64,000 bases of DNA from Halococcoides cellulosivorans. Its GTDB lineage: Archaea > Halobacteriota > Halobacteria > Halobacteriales > Haloarculaceae. Shown one piece after another: positions 17,240-25,876 of the stretch. Within the stretch, counting starts at the first letter, position 1. Each line of letters starts with the position of its first letter. Below the pieces are notes generated by a model, which ran no database searches, was not told the origin of the DNA, and saw only the letters and a program-made list of their open reading frames with translations. The position numbers and the translations under genes are program-made. Location of the stretch: the NCBI RefSeq assembly GCF_003058365.1, contig NZ_CP028858.1, positions 2,158,836 to 2,222,835 of the forward strand. Reading direction: 5' to 3'.

Positions 17240-18022
17240 TCAGATCGGCGTCCCGAAGATCGGAATGACGGCGAACAGGACGACGTTGAGCGCGCCGTGC
17301 ATCACCACGATGAGAGCGAGACTGTCCGTCCACTCGTAGAGCGCCCCGAAGACGAACCCGATCGTCCCCGCGAACACGAGTTCTCCGGGCTGGTGATAGC
17401 CGGAGTGCATGATCGCGAACACCGCGCTCGCCAGGACGACCGCGGGCCAGCGCCCGACGTGGCCCGCGAGGCCGCGCTGGAGCAACCCCCGGAACAGGTA
17501 CTCCTCGACGAACCCGACGAACCCGACCATCACCACGACGATGGCGAGCACCTGGAGTGGCGTCCACGCCGCGATCAGCGCCTCCGGACGGATGATCGCC
17601 CACTCGACGCGCGCGAGCGCCGCCGCGATGGCGATCCCGGGAATCGCACCCAGCAGGCCGACGCGCCACCCCGGTCGGACGTCGATGTCGGGATGGTACC
17701 GGTCGACGACGAACAGCGACGGGATCAGCGGGCCGTAGATCACCGGCATCGTGAACACCGTCAGCGAGAAGAAGACCGGCATCGCGAGGTTGACCAACCG
17801 AAAGAGGGGCACGAGCGCGACGATCGCCAGCGTGGGGTGGGTCCGGCCGATCACGAGCACGGCCCCGCTCAGCGTGAGCGCGTGGACCGAAATCGCGGGC
17901 CAGGTGTGCCCGCCGTACAGCAACAGTTCCGCGAGCGTGATCGCCGCGAGGGCGACCGCGATCGCGGCGCTCGTCGTTCGATCGGTCGGGCGCTGGACGG
18001 CGGTGAGCAGGCGAGTTGCCAT
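17240..18022 (-). CDS. CPBP-family intramembrane metalloprotease
   Basis: 260 residues with about eight helices. The CPBP (Abi) motifs are present: EEYLFRGLLQRG (EExxxR), FAIMHSGYH and HGALNVVLF, giving the Glu/His metal ligands. Archaeal members are thought to cut membrane substrates or to process protein C-termini. ATG 18022 was chosen because the upstream frame is not protein-like. It is divergent from the DUF1616-like gene and sits at the edge of the surface-glycan island. Confidence 0.85.
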   Translation of the reverse strand: MATRLLTAVQRPTDRTTSAAIAVALAAITLAELLLYGGHTWPAISVHALTLSGAVLVIGRTHPTLAIVALVPLFRLVNLAMPVFFSLTVFTMPVIYGPLIPSLFVVDRYHPDIDVRPGWRVGLLGAIPGIAIAAALARVEWAIIRPEALIAAWTPLQVLAIVVVMVGFVGFVEEYLFRGLLQRGLAGHVGRWPAVVLASAVFAIMHSGYHQPGELVFAGTIGFVFGALYEWTDSLALIVVMHGALNVVLFAVIPIFGTPI

Positions 18023-18076
18023 CTGAGTATCGACCGCGTAGTTTATGTCAATCTCGCCTGAACAAAAAGGTAACTG

Positions 18077-18535
18077 GTGACGACATCGCACTCGACCGAT
18101 CGGGAGACGATCACGCGCGCGCTGACGGTCGGCCTCGCAGCGGTGCTGATCGTCTCGCTGGTCGGCGTAGTCGCGCTCGCGGCCGCGCCGCCGACGACGA
18201 CCGAGCCGACGACGGAGTTCGCCCTGCTCGACGGGAACCGGTCGGCGGCGGACTATCCGACCGAGTTGGCCCCCGGGGAAACGGGCGAGGTCTGGGTCGA
18301 GATCGGAAATCACGAACACCAGCCGATCGCGTACGACGTCGCGGTCGCGTGGAACGGGACCGTCACGCAGACGTTCGGGACGACGCTCGTCGCGGGGGCG
18401 GCGGGCCAGCGGCCGACGCGGCTGGTCGCGCCGAGCGATCCCGGCCTGTATCGGGTGACGGTTTCGCTGTCGGGGAACGCGAGCGTGGAGTCGATGGAGA
18501 CCCGGCTTTATGTCGATGTGGGAGAGGAGAACTGA
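18077..18535 (+). CDS. DUF1616-like membrane-anchored protein
   Basis: 152 residues. An N-terminal helix (ALTVGLAAVLIVSLVGVVAL) is followed by an extracellular beta domain with FALLDGNRSAADYPTELAPGETGEVWVEIGNHEHQP, which corresponds to the soluble half of DUF1616 proteins found near archaeal glycosylation genes. Full DUF1616 proteins are longer and have more helices, so this is a short form. The start is GTG at 18077. Function is unknown. Confidence 0.65.
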   Translation: MTTSHSTDRETITRALTVGLAAVLIVSLVGVVALAAAPPTTTEPTTEFALLDGNRSAADYPTELAPGETGEVWVEIGNHEHQPIAYDVAVAWNGTVTQTFGTTLVAGAAGQRPTRLVAPSDPGLYRVTVSLSGNASVESMETRLYVDVGEEN

Positions 18536-18628
18536 GGGCGTGGCGTTCGGGGCCTGTTTCCGGAGTCGAGCGTTCCGAGCGCGCGTCCGATCAGTCTGTG
18601 GGTCAGTCACGACCGACTCGCTCGGCCG

Positions 18629-18909
18629 TCAATCGTCGGCCGTGTATGCTCCGCTCCGGGGGCGAACGCTCTCGACGCGGAGGAGGCGGTCGTCGTGGTG
18701 GAGTCGACATCCGAGCCGAAAGTCTCCGACACGGAGTTTCTCGAACGGCGAGTTCGTCAGTGGCTCCAGGTAGTCGCCGGGTTCGCGCCATTCAGAGAGA
18801 CGATATCGTCGAGTTTGTCCATGATCCGTTGCTGATCGTCAGCGTCGAGTTGAGCGAATTGATCGGCTGCCCGTGGCGAGAACGCCCAGTCCCAGGCGTC
18901 ACTCGTCAT
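18629..18909 (-). pseudogene. RelE-like toxin with a 1-base frameshift
   Basis: From the ATG at 18909 the frame reads MTSDAWDWAFSPRAADQF and then QRIMDKLDDIVS, a RelE/ParE-type start. Near 18792-18796 the reading must shift by one base to continue EWREPGDYLEPLT, then FEKLRVGDFRLGCRLHH and LLRVESVRPRSGAY, ending at a TGA at 18629. The reading span is 281 bases, not a multiple of three, so one base is missing. Without the shift, translation stops soon after residue 50. The ATG overlaps the antitoxin stop by 11 bases, as in type II toxin-antitoxin operons. It may be a true inactivation or a base-calling error. Confidence 0.75.
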
Positions 18910-19171
18910 CGTGACCGTACGTCGATCGCATCTCCTCGCTCGCTATCACGTCACCGTCCAGATCGGCCTCGCTGATCGCGAGATCCTTCCAGAATCCCGC
19001 GCCCTCGGGATGAGTGATGGCATCCCGGAGCGCATGCCGGATGAACTCGCTCCGACTGTTGAAGCCCCGCTCGCGCCAGGTCTCGTCGACGACATCGAGA
19101 AAGGACCGCGCGAGGCGGAGATTGATCCGATCGATTTCGGGATCGGGATCGTTGGCGTCGGCTCCTGACAT
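18899..19171 (-). CDS. Ribbon-helix-helix antitoxin
   Basis: 90 residues. The N-terminal ribbon-helix-helix is IDRINLRLARSFLDVVDETW followed by RGFNSRSEFIRHALRDAI, and the C-terminal half (GFWKDLAISEADLDGDVIAS) is the toxin-binding tail. It is the upstream partner of the broken RelE-like gene. Antitoxins of this type bind their own promoter. Confidence 0.8.
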   Translation of the reverse strand: MSGADANDPDPEIDRINLRLARSFLDVVDETWRERGFNSRSEFIRHALRDAITHPEGAGFWKDLAISEADLDGDVIASEEMRSTYGHDDE

Positions 19172-19258
19172 ACGTCCGTGTGTCTACCGCGCGTACAGTC
19201 AAAGTCGTTACGGGTGGGTCGTGTTCGGATGAGGAGTGGTCTCGGTCGAGGCCATCCT

Positions 19259-19430
19259 CGAAAGCCCTCGGTTCGCTCGTGGCCGCTCGCCGGGATATCC
19301 TCGGTCGCGTCGCTCCCTCGGATAGGGCCTGCGTGGGCGGCACTCGCCGCCCACGTCATGGACGCTCGGCGCTGCCGAGCGCCCCGCCGAGCGACCACGA
19401 CCGACCTCGCCCTTTCAGTCCGCCAGGATG
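19259..19430. repeat. Dispersed palindromic repeat, copy A
   Basis: This copy begins gaaagccctcgg, contains gatatcctcgg and ctcggata, and ends cctcgccctttcagtcc. The same landmarks occur in the same order on the opposite strand at 54595-54812. Such GC-rich palindromic units resemble small non-autonomous elements. Confidence 0.5.
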
Positions 19431-19472
19431 CAGTCGGTTGGGGGGCTGGCAGTGTGGACGGTGCGATACACC

Positions 19473-19489
19473 GCGGGTCGACGACCCGC
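19473..19489 (-). terminator. Perfect hairpin after the glycosyltransferase gene
   Basis: An 8-bp perfect stem (GCGGGTCG/CGACCCGC) with a one-base centre lies 22 bases past the stop of the minus-strand gene at 19511. There is no T-run, so termination or 3'-end protection is inferred. Confidence 0.3.
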
Positions 19490-19510
19490 CGGCGGAATGG
19501 GCGCCGGGTG

Positions 19511-20458
19511 TCACTCCAGGACGGACTCGTAGACCGCGCGGGTCTCGGCGGCCGACTCCGCCCAGGTGAACCCGGCGGAGCGGTCGTGAGCGCGCTCTGC
19601 GAGCGCGCGGCGTTCGCGTGCGTCGGCCAATAGCTCCTCGATGGCCGCGACGTGGGCGTCGACGGCGTCGGGGTCGAACAGTCGCGCGGCGTCGCCCGCG
19701 ACCTCGGGGACCGAGTAGACGTCCGAGGAGACGACCGCACACGAGGCCGCCATCGCTTCGAGGACGGGCAGGCCAAAGCCCTCGTGGCGCGTCGGGAAGT
19801 AGAACACGCCCGCGCGGTGGTACAGATCGATCAGGTCGGCCTCGGGGACGAACCCCGGCGTCTCGATAGCGTCGTCGGGGATGCGATCCGACCACCCGCT
19901 GCCGGCGACGACCATCCGGCCGTCGAGGCGGCGCGCCACCTCGACGACCGCCTCGGGGTTCTTCCGTGGCGCGGCGAGGCTGACGTGGAGGACGAAGGGG
20001 TCGGTGTCGGCGTACGGCGCGCGATAGGCGTCGCGGACGCCGTGGTGGACGACGCTGATCGGCGTGTCGACGTGCGGGGCGAGTCGCCCCCGGACGCTCT
20101 CGGAGAGCGCGATGATCGCGTCGCTGTGGGCGAACAGTCGGCGCTGGAGGCGGTGGTTGAGTCCGTAGAGTCTGGGGTGGACCGTCAGCGACGGGTCTCC
20201 CGAGAAGTACAGATCGTCCGTCGAGATGACCAGCGGCGTCTCGGAGCGGACGATGCGCGCGAGCGTGGGGAATTGGAAGGCTGTCAGCGTCTGGGTGGTC
20301 AGCGCGTTCACCTCGAAGCAGTGGACGACGTCCGCGTCGCGCCAGTCGTCGACGGGGACGACGTCGTGGTCCGCGAGTGCGTCGCGCAGTTCCGCGAGGT
20401 AGATGTGTTCGGACCCGCCGCCGGGCGTGAGCGTGAAGAAGTGGACGTGGAGCGTCAT
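19511..20458 (-). CDS. GT4-family glycosyltransferase
   Basis: 315 residues with a GT-B fold. The C-terminal nucleotide-sugar site has the family pattern GVFYFPTRHEGFGLPVLEAMAASCAVVSSD, whose E-x7-E motif contacts the donor, and VHHGVRDAY plus HVSLAAPRKNPEAVVEVA precede it. It probably adds a sugar to a lipid-linked surface glycan on the inner membrane face. It overlaps the upstream sulfatase gene by ATGA. It closely resembles the glycosyltransferase at 28144-29181 (shared KNP-A-V-E and FYFPT-EGFGLP patterns), so the two may be paralogues. Confidence 0.9.
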   Translation of the reverse strand: MTLHVHFFTLTPGGGSEHIYLAELRDALADHDVVPVDDWRDADVVHCFEVNALTTQTLTAFQFPTLARIVRSETPLVISTDDLYFSGDPSLTVHPRLYGLNHRLQRRLFAHSDAIIALSESVRGRLAPHVDTPISVVHHGVRDAYRAPYADTDPFVLHVSLAAPRKNPEAVVEVARRLDGRMVVAGSGWSDRIPDDAIETPGFVPEADLIDLYHRAGVFYFPTRHEGFGLPVLEAMAASCAVVSSDVYSVPEVAGDAARLFDPDAVDAHVAAIEELLADARERRALAERAHDRSAGFTWAESAAETRAVYESVLE

Positions 20459-21780
20459 CGGTACCCCAGGTGTTCCAGGCGTGCCTCGACGTCGTCGGGG
20501 ACCTCCGCGGTCGCGCCTTCGCCCGTGAAGTCGCCCAGTCCCGCGCGGAGGTCCCGGACGCGCCGTTCGAGCGCGTCGTCGTCCGTGCGCGTGCCGTCCT
20601 TGTCGTGGATCAGCGTGGCGTCGGCGGTCCGAAGCGTGTAGTGTGGGTCACCCCACGAGGCCGGCACTTTCGCGCCGAGGCCCTGGGCGTCCGGTGCGTA
20701 CTGGCCACACCCGACGCTCTCGGCGTAGACCGCGCGGTCGTCCGTGCGGTCCTCGAACAGCGACCGGCCGCGCGTGTGCTCGCCGGGGTCGATGCCCGCC
20801 ACGTCGAGCAGCGTGCGGCGAACGTCGAGGAGACTCGTCACCGCGTCGGTCTCGCCCTCGGGGACGGCGTCACCGACGGCCAGAGCCGGGACGTGCACCA
20901 GGTCGTCGTACACCCCATACTCGTGGCCGCGGATGCCGTGCTCCCCGAACAGTTCGCCGTGATCGCTGACGACGAAGAGCACGTCCCAGTCGATGGCGTC
21001 GACGATCGCCGGCAGTTCGTCGTCGAGATACCGGGCCGCGCCCTCGTAGTTGCGCTTGTGGCGCTCGTGTTCCTCGTCGGTGACCGGGTCGTCCCGGAGC
21101 GTGAGTTCCAGCGGGTCGACATCCAGCGGGTCGAGATCGCAGTACTCCTCGGGCGGGTCGTAGGGGTAGTGGGTCGGCATGAGGTTCGCGAACAGAAAGA
21201 GGTCCTCGGGCGGCGAGCGGGCGATCTCCTCGACCGCGTCGAGAAACCAGGTGAGATCGTTGGTCGTCTCGTTCACGGGCGGGGCCCGGAACAGTTCGAT
21301 GCCCGTCTTGAGCGTTGACAGCGTCGGCGCGTCGGCGGCCACGATCTCTTTGAGCGCCTGGACCGGGCGCAGCGGACCGTCGTCGAGACGACTGAACAGC
21401 GCGTCCCAGTCGAAGTCCGCGTCCCGTTGCTCCGGGCGGTCCTGCAGGGCGGGCCCGCGCGTGATTGACGCGAAGCCCTCGGTGAACCCGAAAAACGGGT
21501 CGATGTGGACGTTGTTGCTCAGGCAGTGGGTGGTGACGCCCGCGTCGGTGAACCGCTCCGCGAGCGTCGGCACCGTGACGTCGAACGTGCGGTTCGCGGA
21601 GTGCGTGCCCGCCTCGGTCGGATAGAGGCCGGTGAACAGCGATCCGTGGGCTGGGACCGTCCACCGCGAGGTGGAGTAGCAGTTCGTGAAGACGTGGTCG
21701 GCCGTGGAACGGATCGCTGGCATCTCCGCCTCGAAGGTGTCGTACCGGAGGGTGTCGAGGACGATGAGGCCGGTTTTCAT
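20455..21780 (-). CDS. Sulfatase/alkaline-phosphatase-fold enzyme
   Basis: 441 residues of the alkaline phosphatase superfamily. The first metal site is LIVLDTLRYDTF, the nucleophile region is SRWTVPAHGSLFTGLYPTEAG and the second metal site is DVLFVVSDHGELFGEHG. The nucleophile position holds Thr (T-V-P-A-H) rather than the C-x-P-x-R sulfatase signature, so it may transfer a phospho-alcohol group or hydrolyse a phosphoester instead of a sulfate ester. The protein ends VEARLEHLGYR, a tail shared with two other proteins here. It begins a two-gene operon with the glycosyltransferase. Confidence 0.85.
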   Translation of the reverse strand: MKTGLIVLDTLRYDTFEAEMPAIRSTADHVFTNCYSTSRWTVPAHGSLFTGLYPTEAGTHSANRTFDVTVPTLAERFTDAGVTTHCLSNNVHIDPFFGFTEGFASITRGPALQDRPEQRDADFDWDALFSRLDDGPLRPVQALKEIVAADAPTLSTLKTGIELFRAPPVNETTNDLTWFLDAVEEIARSPPEDLFLFANLMPTHYPYDPPEEYCDLDPLDVDPLELTLRDDPVTDEEHERHKRNYEGAARYLDDELPAIVDAIDWDVLFVVSDHGELFGEHGIRGHEYGVYDDLVHVPALAVGDAVPEGETDAVTSLLDVRRTLLDVAGIDPGEHTRGRSLFEDRTDDRAVYAESVGCGQYAPDAQGLGAKVPASWGDPHYTLRTADATLIHDKDGTRTDDDALERRVRDLRAGLGDFTGEGATAEVPDDVEARLEHLGYR

Positions 21781-21891
21781 GGGTTTATTGTATAATATTC
21801 CTGCCGCAATTTATTTCCTCCGAAAGTGTCTAATATGCTGCCGTCACTAAGGCGCAAATTATAAGCATACAATATAACTCTAATTACCGCC
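21781..21891. promoter_or_regulatory. AT-rich divergent promoter region
   Basis: 111 very AT-rich bases between two divergent sulfatase-fold genes. aattataagc lies about 25-35 bases before the ATG at 21892, and the opposite strand has tattatacaat about 12-20 bases from 21780. Confidence 0.4.
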
Positions 21892-22827
21892 ATGATTAAA
21901 GAACTCCAATGGATTTACCGCCACCCACCCGTGGTAGGACGAGGTTTGAACCGAATATACCATACTAAGATGGGATCCAGAAAGGGATATGCTGAAGGCG
22001 TGCCACTTTTTGATTTAGATTGGGACGTCTGTGCTATCTTGGACGCGTGTAGGTACGATATTTATAAAGAAGTCGTTTCTAGCCATGATTTAGGAGGGAA
22101 ACTCAAATGTCGTCCTTCTCCCGCAAGTAGTACCCCTGAATGGTTAATGAGGTCATTCCAGAACACCACCCATACAGATATAGTATATGTCACAGCGAAT
22201 CCGCAGTATTACAATCACGAAAATGATTTAGATCCAACATTCCACAAAATTATAAACGTATGGAAAGATAATTGGGACGAAGATCTTCAAACAGTACCTC
22301 CTGCGAAGATGTCTAAAGCTGTTAAAGATGCGTCTGATGAGTTTCCAAATAAGCGAATATTGGCACACTTCGTACAACCTCACGTTCCCTTCATTGGTGA
22401 ATTTGGGCGTCAAAAATTCCCTATCAGCCTCAATTCAGCGGTAGATAACGACTGGAATGCTGCACGGAAATTCTGGCCATCAATCCGTCAAGAAGAGCGG
22501 GAATATACTGACGAAGACTTGAGAGAAGCATACATTGAAAATATTGAAGTTGTCTTGAACGAAGTACTTCCCCTCTTCAAGTCGATAGATGGAAAACCAC
22601 TCATCACATCCGATCACGGACAGTTATTGGGGGAGCGAATTTCCCCACTCCCAATCAAAGAGTATGGGCATCCAGCAGGAATATATGTGCCAGAGTTGAT
22701 CGAAACCCCGATTCATTTCTTGGATTTCAAACAACGTAGGGAGATCACGAAGGGAGATCTTGAAAACAAAAAGGAGATTGCTAGTGATAGCGTAGACGAA
22801 CGTCTTAATGCTCTTGGATACAAATAG
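21892..22827 (+). CDS. Sulfatase-fold enzyme encoded by an AT-rich, probably acquired gene
   Basis: 311 residues. Metal-site motifs are DVCAILDACRYDIYK (residues 43-57) and KPLITSDHGQLLGERI; FVQPHVPF lies between. DxCR rather than DxLR at the first site is found in a subgroup of archaeal sulfatase-like proteins. The protein is shorter than the others here (429-441 residues). It ends DSVDERLNALGYK. Base composition is far lower in GC than its neighbours, with many A/T-ending codons, so recent transfer is likely. Substrate unknown, presumably an envelope glycan or lipid. Confidence 0.8.
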   Translation: MIKELQWIYRHPPVVGRGLNRIYHTKMGSRKGYAEGVPLFDLDWDVCAILDACRYDIYKEVVSSHDLGGKLKCRPSPASSTPEWLMRSFQNTTHTDIVYVTANPQYYNHENDLDPTFHKIINVWKDNWDEDLQTVPPAKMSKAVKDASDEFPNKRILAHFVQPHVPFIGEFGRQKFPISLNSAVDNDWNAARKFWPSIRQEEREYTDEDLREAYIENIEVVLNEVLPLFKSIDGKPLITSDHGQLLGERISPLPIKEYGHPAGIYVPELIETPIHFLDFKQRREITKGDLENKKEIASDSVDERLNALGYK

Positions 22828-23274
22828 CAAAAGAATTTTTTAAGGTAGGTTGAGACATTTCAGGTCACGAAAGCAATCGTTAGAACTGGCCTTAAAAATA
22901 ATATGTGGTTTGAAAATGTTTAGGTGGTAGTAAGCAAAGCTCATGCGGGTGGGCGGAGGCTCAAGCAATCCCTCCATCCTCAATTAAAAACAATTATATA
23001 TCAAAGAAAAAACCACATGGTAAAAATGTAATAATGGAATGATGAACTAATCTATTTGAATTATATTGGATTTTGCGGTTGGTAGACGGGTACTTACTCG
23101 GGTTTCAAAACTATGTATATAAGTTGGGTTGGGCTGAGTCCTCTTCCATGATGCTATTTTCGTTAGTCGATTTTAAGATAGAAGAAAGTGTAAACTGTCT
23201 AATCACACTTAAATATAGCTAATCTCTAATTGGGGCCCATCAAAATATAACTACACCACTTAATTTATAATATA
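22828..23274. other. AT-rich gene-free region
   Basis: 447 bases, strongly AT-rich, with no credible gene on either strand. It begins with a T-run (gaattttttaag, 22834-22844) that may end the upstream transcript. The composition matches the gene before it, so both probably arrived together. Confidence 0.6.
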
Positions 23275-24207
23275 TTAAGATATCGACCCATTATGAGAAT
23301 CACCAAGCACGAACCGGTTGTGCAACCGACGTCCGTATTTCCAGGCTGGACGGCCAAAGAAGGAGGCCAGCAACCCGCCGGCACAGGCCAAGTCGAAGCC
23401 TTTCGAGTGGTAATTCGCCAAGACCATGTGGCGAATCGCCTCATATGACCAGAACTGATTTTCCAGCCGAACCGCAGCCTCAAGTAAGTGCGATCGGCGT
23501 AAGGCAGCCCTCTTCAGTTCCGGGTTCACTTTCTCGTACAGGTCATCGTAATAGTCGATGATCGAGAGACGAACCGAGTCCTCGTCCTCGCCGACCTCTC
23601 CCCCACCGCTACTGAGAGCATCCGGAGAGTCACCTTTGTGAGTGAGTGCGTCATCGACAAAATCGAATTCCGTCCGTCGAGCAAGTTCGATTTTCATCGG
23701 TCCGTCGTCGCCCGGGAGATCAGCCGTCGGAGCAACGTCACGGAGAGTCGACCGGTCGATGAGCATCGTCGAAGGAAGACAGGGAGCCATCTCGAAGCCG
23801 AGGGCATTTTCGAGCACATTTCCCCGGATCTCGGGGTCGGGACGGACTTCGTGTCCGTTCTCCCAACGCAATCCATTGTAGACCACTCCGACGCCCTCGC
23901 CCTCATTCATGACGTCCATTTTCCGTTCGACTGTCGAGGGATCGAGTCGATCATCGTCGTCCAGAAAGTGAATATAGTCGTGAGTCGCCGTCTCGATGCC
24001 GAGATCACGATCTGCGGCGATGCCTCGGTCTTCGTCTTGGGCGACGTAAGTCACATCGAACCGATTGGCCACGTCTCTGGCGTGCTCTTCGCCAGATCCA
24101 TCGACGACGATCACTTCGACGGGGTCGTAGGTCTGATCGAGTGCACTCTCGATCGCCTCTGGTAACACGTCGTTTCTATAATGCGTCGTCACGACGATCG
24201 AAACCAT
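23275..24207 (-). CDS. GT2-family glycosyltransferase
   Basis: 310 residues. The GT-A domain starts MVSIVVTTHYRNDVLPEAI, with VEVIVVDGSGEEHARDVA and the donor-metal motif HDYIHFLDDDDRLDPSTVE (DxD). The C-terminal half has amphipathic segments, so it may sit at the membrane surface. It likely builds the surface glycan made by this island. ATG 24207 follows a TATA-like box on the minus strand. Confidence 0.9.
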   Translation of the reverse strand: MVSIVVTTHYRNDVLPEAIESALDQTYDPVEVIVVDGSGEEHARDVANRFDVTYVAQDEDRGIAADRDLGIETATHDYIHFLDDDDRLDPSTVERKMDVMNEGEGVGVVYNGLRWENGHEVRPDPEIRGNVLENALGFEMAPCLPSTMLIDRSTLRDVAPTADLPGDDGPMKIELARRTEFDFVDDALTHKGDSPDALSSGGGEVGEDEDSVRLSIIDYYDDLYEKVNPELKRAALRRSHLLEAAVRLENQFWSYEAIRHMVLANYHSKGFDLACAGGLLASFFGRPAWKYGRRLHNRFVLGDSHNGSIS

Positions 24208-24230
24208 TCATCCGTTCTTAAGTAACCAAC

Positions 24231-24238
24231 CAATAAAA
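24231..24238 (-). promoter_or_regulatory. TATA-like box of the GT2 gene
   Basis: On the minus strand ttttattg lies 24-31 bases before the ATG at 24207. Confidence 0.4.
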
Positions 24239-24340
24239 CCTTCTCACATCGTGCTGATTGAATCTTCCCTGATGCCCTGAGCATATCCGTGGCGTTTTAC
24301 AGTATCCCTTCTGAAGCGGAATCAAGTCGAGCAACGACGA

Positions 24341-25876
24341 ATGTCCGAGTCAAACGACGACCAATCGGCCGTCGACGCCGTCTCGACAGTCCTCTCCGGA
24401 GGAGTCCTTGTCTCCCTCGGAAAGGTGCTCGCTCTCGCCGCCGGATTTCTGACGCAAGTCACGATGGCCCGCCTCCTCACAGAGGCGGCCTACGGTGAAG
24501 TCGTACTTGCACTCTCGGTCGTCAACATTCTCGGATTGATCGGCAAGATGGGCCTCGACGACGGCCTCATGCGACAGTTCCCTCATTACGAGGACGACCC
24601 TGCGAAGGCACACGGCGTCGTCCGTGCTGGTTTCGGACTCGGAGTCCTGTCCGGTCTCTCGATCGGTGCCGCGATATTCCTCGCTGCGCCGATCATCGCC
24701 GGGCGTATCTTCGACAATCCCTCGCTCGTGCCACTCATTCGCCTCGCGGCGGTCATCGTTCCGCTTGCGACGATCAACCAGATCGCAGTCTCACTCGCTC
24801 GCGGGGCCCGCGATGCACGCCCACGTGCGTACATCAATCAGGCCCTCCAGCCAGGGTCGCGGTTCGTCCTCACGGCAGTATTTCTGCTGTTGGGACTCGA
24901 CGCGATCGGTGCGATCGGCGGGAAGGTCGGGTCGGTGCTGATCGGGACAGTCCTCGTCGTCTGGATGGCCTACCGGATTCTCCCCTCTTACGACGTCGAT
25001 CCCGAACCGATGTATCGCCCGGTGCTGGCGTTTTCGATCCCGCTGATCCTCGTCCAGGGACTGGGCTTTCTCAACACGAACGTCGACATCTACATGGTGG
25101 GCTACTTCCTGGAATCGGGCGATCTGGGGATCTACAACATCGGCCTGCAACTCAGCAACATGGTGAGTGCCGTGTTGATGACCGCAGGCTTCCTGTTGCC
25201 GCCGATGATGACGCGGTTGTACGATCAGGGCCAGACCGCCGAGACGCGCCGCGTCTACCAGTTGATCACGAAGTGGATGGTCGTGATCATCCTCCCGGTC
25301 GTGATCGTCCTGTTTTTCGCGCCACGCCTCGTGATCGGGACGCTGTTCGGGGAGGGGTATATTCCTGGTGCGACGGCCCTGCGGATCCTCCTCGTGGCCA
25401 AGGTCGTCGGCATCCTGATGGGGCTGAACACCCAGGGGCTCATCGCGCTGGGCGAGAACAAGATCGTCTCGTACGTCATCGCCTGCCAGACCGCCGTCAA
25501 CGTGGCCCTGAACGTCCTGCTCATTCCCGTCATCGGAATCGAGGGGGCGGCGATCGGCATGGCCGTGAGCGGTATCGTCGGCGACGTGCTCGGCGTCGCG
25601 ATTCTCCACCGGAAGTTCTCCGTCCACCCGTTCTCGCGGTCGGTGCTCGCCCCACTCGGGACGATCGGCGGCGTCGCCACTCTCACGGCGGCGGCCTTGT
25701 TCGTCCTCGAAGCGCCGCTCTACTGGACGGTCCCCGTGGTGGGACTCGTCTACCTGCCCATCGTGGTTCTGCTCGTTCCCGAACCCGAGGACCGCGAGTT
25801 GCTCACGCGCGTCGAGGACCAGATTGGCGTCGACCTCTCACTCGTCGATCGCCTGCTGTTCAGGAACCAGCACTGA
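24341..25876 (+). CDS. Wzx-like oligosaccharide flippase
   Basis: 511 residues with about 14 transmembrane helices. It is of the polysaccharide-exporter (MATE-like) superfamily: VLSGGVLVSLGKVLALAAGF at the N-terminus, RLLTEAAYGEVVLALSVVNI, GYFLESGDLGIYNIGLQLS and LFGEGYIPGATALRILLVA are all typical. It should turn lipid-linked glycans to the outer face. Its 3' end overlaps the convergent DUF2206-like gene by 17 bases. Confidence 0.93.
   Translation: MSESNDDQSAVDAVSTVLSGGVLVSLGKVLALAAGFLTQVTMARLLTEAAYGEVVLALSVVNILGLIGKMGLDDGLMRQFPHYEDDPAKAHGVVRAGFGLGVLSGLSIGAAIFLAAPIIAGRIFDNPSLVPLIRLAAVIVPLATINQIAVSLARGARDARPRAYINQALQPGSRFVLTAVFLLLGLDAIGAIGGKVGSVLIGTVLVVWMAYRILPSYDVDPEPMYRPVLAFSIPLILVQGLGFLNTNVDIYMVGYFLESGDLGIYNIGLQLSNMVSAVLMTAGFLLPPMMTRLYDQGQTAETRRVYQLITKWMVVIILPVVIVLFFAPRLVIGTLFGEGYIPGATALRILLVAKVVGILMGLNTQGLIALGENKIVSYVIACQTAVNVALNVLLIPVIGIEGAAIGMAVSGIVGDVLGVAILHRKFSVHPFSRSVLAPLGTIGGVATLTAAALFVLEAPLYWTVPVVGLVYLPIVVLLVPEPEDRELLTRVEDQIGVDLSLVDRLLFRNQH

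Larger units (their letters stand above)
19172..19510. other. Gene-free stretch made of hairpins and a dispersed repeat
   Basis: 339 bases without a credible gene. It holds repeat copy A and several strong inverted repeats: a 10-bp stem at 19332-19341/19346-19355, a 7-bp stem at 19364-19370/19374-19380, and an 8-bp stem at 19473-19480/19482-19489. Confidence 0.6.
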
